52,936 nucleotides of DNA from Clostridia bacterium. GTDB lineage: Bacteria; Bacillota; Clostridia; Oscillospirales; CAG-272. Below are positions 50,410-52,936 of the stretch, one piece after another. Each line of letters starts with the position of its first letter. The first letter of the stretch is position 1. Position numbers and translations under genes: made by a program. The notes under the pieces are model-generated. The model did not search any database. It had not been told where the DNA came from and saw nothing but the letters and a program-made list of their open reading frames with translations. The stretch lies in NCBI GenBank assembly GCA_017938885.1, contig JAGBAS010000071.1, forward strand, positions 1 through 52,936, given 5' to 3'.

Positions 50410-51567
50410 TCACGAAATCGCGGTGATTCTTTGTACCAAAGCAGTATATCCGGGATGCTTTTCCAGCGGTTTGAACGCGTCGTTGCAGATCAAGCGACAC
50501 AGCTTCCCCGAAAGGTCATGATATTCCGCACGGCCATCATGGCCGTATCCAAAGGAATAACCGCGCAGAAGCGGAACGTCCAGGTGTCTCTTCTTGTTAA
50601 AGCTTTCTGCCTGTGCGAGAATGAAGCTGACGCCTTCCTCAAGCAGGGCGACGGCCTCCTCCTCGCGGCCCAGTTTCATAAGACATTCTGCCGGGAAGCG
50701 ATACATAGGATCATAATCATACAGAAACGGGGGTCTGTACGGCTCATGCGTATACATCGCTTCCACCAGATTCCGAAGAAACGTGTAGCAATACAGCGCA
50801 TCTTCAAGCTTGCCTTCACGCAGATACAGATTGCCCAGCATCGAAACCTCGTGCCCGAATTGGGATGATAGGGTTACGATATTTCCGTAGCGTTGCATTC
50901 TTTCTCCGTCCGCATCCCCCTCTCTGTGCTTGAGCTCCGCCATGAGCAGACAGCGAATATGGCTGACGGTATTCGGGAACGTTTCCGCCAATGCGTATGC
51001 CGCATCCCAATTTTTTCGGAGAATATAGATGTCGATCAGCCGTCTCTTGGCCAACAGCATATGCCCCGTGGAAGAGCTGTATTTGATAACCAGCTCCGAC
51101 CAACGAATAATCTCTTGGGCAAGGTCGTCGATCCCTTTCTGTCCAACGAGAGGCATGAGATCTGATTGGTAGCTTCCCAGGATCATCGCGCCAAACGCCG
51201 AGGCTTCGGAGAGAAGGGTGGCATCGTTCGGATAGGTGCGCAATGCATCCCGATATTTATCCAGGATGACCAGCGCAGTCGCCCCCTCCTCGCCGTCCTT
51301 ACAGCCATCATAGATTTCATAAATTTCTTTCAGACGCGCATTGACCTCCTCCTCATGCACCGTACCGCATACGCCGAACAGCACGTCGGTTGGTACACCG
51401 AACAGATTGGCAAGCGGTACAACCTGGGAAATATCGGGCATACTCGTACCGTTTTCCCATTTGGAGATCGCTTGTGCAGAAACGTTCAGTTGCTCGGCAA
51501 GCTCTTCTTGCGTAAGATTTCGCTCTTTTCGCAGACGCTTGATGATCTGCCCCATATTTTCTTTCAT
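50410..51567 (-). CDS. XRE-family transcriptional regulator with helical C-terminal domain
   Basis: A protein of 385 aa, started at MKENMGQIIK because GGAGGG lies about 6 bases upstream; the frame is open 26 codons further. The HTH_3 domain (residues about 6-62) reads LTQEELAEQLNVSAQAISKW followed by ENGTSMPD. The rest is a helical, TPR-like region of about 310 residues, as in the regulator at 30969-32204. It has its own promoter. Base composition is closer to the G+C-rich background than to the R-M genes, so it may lie at the edge of the island. Its targets are unknown. Confidence 0.85.
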   Translation of the reverse strand: MKENMGQIIKRLRKERNLTQEELAEQLNVSAQAISKWENGTSMPDISQVVPLANLFGVPTDVLFGVCGTVHEEEVNARLKEIYEIYDGCKDGEEGATALVILDKYRDALRTYPNDATLLSEASAFGAMILGSYQSDLMPLVGQKGIDDLAQEIIRWSELVIKYSSSTGHMLLAKRRLIDIYILRKNWDAAYALAETFPNTVSHIRCLLMAELKHREGDADGERMQRYGNIVTLSSQFGHEVSMLGNLYLREGKLEDALYCYTFLRNLVEAMYTHEPYRPPFLYDYDPMYRFPAECLMKLGREEEAVALLEEGVSFILAQAESFNKKRHLDVPLLRGYSFGYGHDGRAEYHDLSGKLCRLICNDAFKPLEKHPGYTALVQRITAIS

Positions 51568-51607
51568 AAAAACCCTCCATAGTATGTATTCCGGTACCGT
51601 TGTACAT

Positions 51608-51636
51608 ATTATAACAGATTTTTGACAGCCTGTGAA
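51608..51636 (-). promoter_or_regulatory. Promoter of the XRE regulator gene
   Basis: TTCACA (51631-51636), 17 bases, TATAAT (51608-51613) on the minus strand, about 40 bases upstream of the chosen start. Confidence 0.6.
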
Positions 51637-51712
51637 GCGATTCAAAAGAAAGTTCTCATCAACCGGCAGTTGAGTTTATACTGTTTCAGCTGTATGCGGT
51701 ACGCCAAGAAAG

Positions 51713-51753
51713 AGGCCATTTGCGACGTAAGCGAAAGCAAATGGCCTTTTTTT
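51713..51753. terminator. Terminator hairpin downstream of mutY
   Basis: AGGCCATTTGC pairs with GCAAATGGCCT around a 13-base loop; the strong T-run is on the plus strand. It resembles the first hairpin of the array at 49142 (GCCATTCGC), so it may come from the same repeat family. It touches the mutY stop. Confidence 0.7.
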
Positions 51754-52868
51754 CATTTGATCTGTCCTTGCGTTTCTGTTGAGCCTTCGTACCCATGCCG
51801 GACAGCTTCCCGATATACCCCATAAGCCGACGGAATGGCGTACCGCTCGTCCGGCTCGGTTATTCCGGCAAAAAACCAGTCCTCCACCTTGTCGGGCGCG
51901 GCCTCCGCCTCCACGGCGTACCCGATCATGCGCCACTCGATGTGGGAGAACAGGTGCTTGGCTGGAGGGAGGGGGGTGACGGAAGTCACAATGAGACCGA
52001 GGGCGGTCAGGTGGGAGCTTACCTCGTCGGAAGTGGCATGCCCTTCCAGGCAGGGAAACTCGTACAGGCCGCCCAAAAGCCCCTCGGGGGGACGCTTGCG
52101 GAGGGCGATGCGGGGGGATTCGGCGGGGGAGGCTTCATCCCAAAGGCGAATGACCAGTACGGTGCGCTCCTCGATACGGCGTTTGGTCTTGGCCAGACGG
52201 ACGGGGAGCGCGGTCTGCTTCCCTTCCCGATTGGCTGTGCAGAACAGGTGGAGGGGACAGTCACGACACTTAGGCTCCCCGGGCACGCACACCAACGCCC
52301 CCAACTCAATGAGGCTCTGGGTGAAGTCCCCTGCCGCGTCGGCGGGGATAAGGGGAGCGAGGGTGGCTTCGGCGGTCTTCTTGGCGGTGGGAGAGAGGAT
52401 GTCGGTGTCGTCTCCCGTGAGGCGGGCCAACACCCGCAGGACGTTGCCGTCCACGGCGGGGACGGGGATCCCAAAGGCGATAGAGGCCACGGCCCCGGCG
52501 GTATAGCGGCCCACACCGGGGAGCTTGAGAAGGGCGTCGAAGTCGGCGGGTATCACGCCCCCATGATGCTCCATGACCGCTTTAGCGGCCTTTTGGAGGT
52601 TACGAACGCGGCTATAGTAGCCCAACCCCTCCCAGAGCTTGAGCAGGGTGGACTCGTCGGCGTTGGCGAGAGCCTCCACCGTGGGCAGGGTGGCCAGAAA
52701 GCGATGGAAGTAGGGCTTGACCGTCTCGGCGCGGGTCTGCTGGAGCATGATCTCCGAGACCAGGACGCGGTATGGGTCGGTAGACTCACGCCAGGGAAGG
52801 TCGCGGCGGTTTTGGCGGTACCAATCTATGAGGAGGGGGACGGCTGCGGGGGGGAGGGGAGTGGGCAT
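51753..52868 (-). CDS. mutY: A/G-specific adenine DNA glycosylase MutY
   Basis: A protein of 371 aa, the usual MutY length. I start at MPTPLPPAAV (ATG 52868, CGGAG 8 bases upstream) rather than a TTG six codons earlier. The HhH-GPD domain shows SEIMLQQTRAETV (catalytic Glu), LPGVGRYTAGAVAS and VPAVDGNVLRV (catalytic Asp). The 4Fe-4S cluster cysteines lie in CVPGEPKCRDCPLHLFC. A C-terminal NUDIX-like domain (KRPPEGLLGGLYEFPCLEG, then HLFSHIEW) reads 8-oxoG. MutY removes adenine from A:8-oxoG pairs. No promoter can be read before the window end. Confidence 0.95.
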   Translation of the reverse strand: MPTPLPPAAVPLLIDWYRQNRRDLPWRESTDPYRVLVSEIMLQQTRAETVKPYFHRFLATLPTVEALANADESTLLKLWEGLGYYSRVRNLQKAAKAVMEHHGGVIPADFDALLKLPGVGRYTAGAVASIAFGIPVPAVDGNVLRVLARLTGDDTDILSPTAKKTAEATLAPLIPADAAGDFTQSLIELGALVCVPGEPKCRDCPLHLFCTANREGKQTALPVRLAKTKRRIEERTVLVIRLWDEASPAESPRIALRKRPPEGLLGGLYEFPCLEGHATSDEVSSHLTALGLIVTSVTPLPPAKHLFSHIEWRMIGYAVEAEAAPDKVEDWFFAGITEPDERYAIPSAYGVYREAVRHGYEGSTETQGQIK

Positions 52869-52936
52869 AGTGAAACTCCGTTTCAAATGAATAATGAAGA
52901 ATGAATATTGATGAATGAATAATTGCGGTACATTTC

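Noticed and set aside
52869-52936. A gene at the right edge
   Set aside because: The last 68 bases are A+T-rich with repeated ATGAATA-like words and show no frame with a start signal.

Overview
The window looks like chromosomal DNA of a G+C-rich, low-GC-lineage anaerobe, most probably a gut Clostridia (Oscillospirales-like). The evidence is Gram-positive style TTGACA/TATAAT promoters and AGGAGG ribosome sites, a T-box leader, many surface lipoproteins, a polyferredoxin/TlpA redox cluster with a CD1871A-like CxxC tail, an EutH homologue, and abundant palindromic intergenic repeats. No species can be named from the sequence alone. The codon bias of the G+C-rich part opens very long antisense frames that are not genes.

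Layout. (1) 1-2.7 kb, minus strand: a T-box leader, a fused XRE-cupin-acyl-CoA synthetase, and the first codons of a P-loop ATPase cut by the window edge. (2) 2.8-21.4 kb, minus strand: a peptide-harvesting block. It runs from a giant cell-surface subtilisin-like protease (about 2,950 aa with a leucine-rich-repeat array) through a lipoprotein binding protein and OppB, OppC, OppD, OppF, then a small membrane protein and a secreted phosphodiester-glycosidase-like protein. (3) 21.6-29.2 kb: three plus-strand lipoproteins sharing a prealbumin-like domain, two of them also sharing a C-terminal module, one carrying a thioredoxin fold. They face two minus-strand membrane genes: a polyferredoxin fused to a TlpA-type thioredoxin, and a protein ending in a CD1871A-like CxxC motif. 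This looks like an extracytoplasmic thiol/electron-transfer module. (4) 29.3-45.1 kb: mostly housekeeping or metabolic genes (threonine aldolase, alpha-mannosidase, EutH, 5'-nucleotidase, GNAT acetyltransferases, sugar isomerase, PgsA, RimO) with two XRE regulators and two MITE-like palindromic elements.

(5) 45.2-51.7 kb: tRNA-Trp is followed by an A+T-rich accessory island. It holds a PD-(D/E)XK-like nuclease candidate convergent with an HsdM-like N6-adenine methylase and a one-TRD HsdS, with no HsdR in view, then an array of hairpins, a lone membrane protein and an XRE regulator. (6) 51.75-52.87 kb: mutY returns to the G+C-rich background.

The most interesting items are the T-box in front of an acyl-CoA synthetase rather than a typical amino-acid gene, the restriction-modification island with an unrecognised nuclease candidate, the lipoprotein/redox cluster with repeated uncharacterised modules, the hairpin array at 49.14-49.36 kb, and the unusual topology of the giant protease. 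All functions are inferred by reading motifs; no database search was run.
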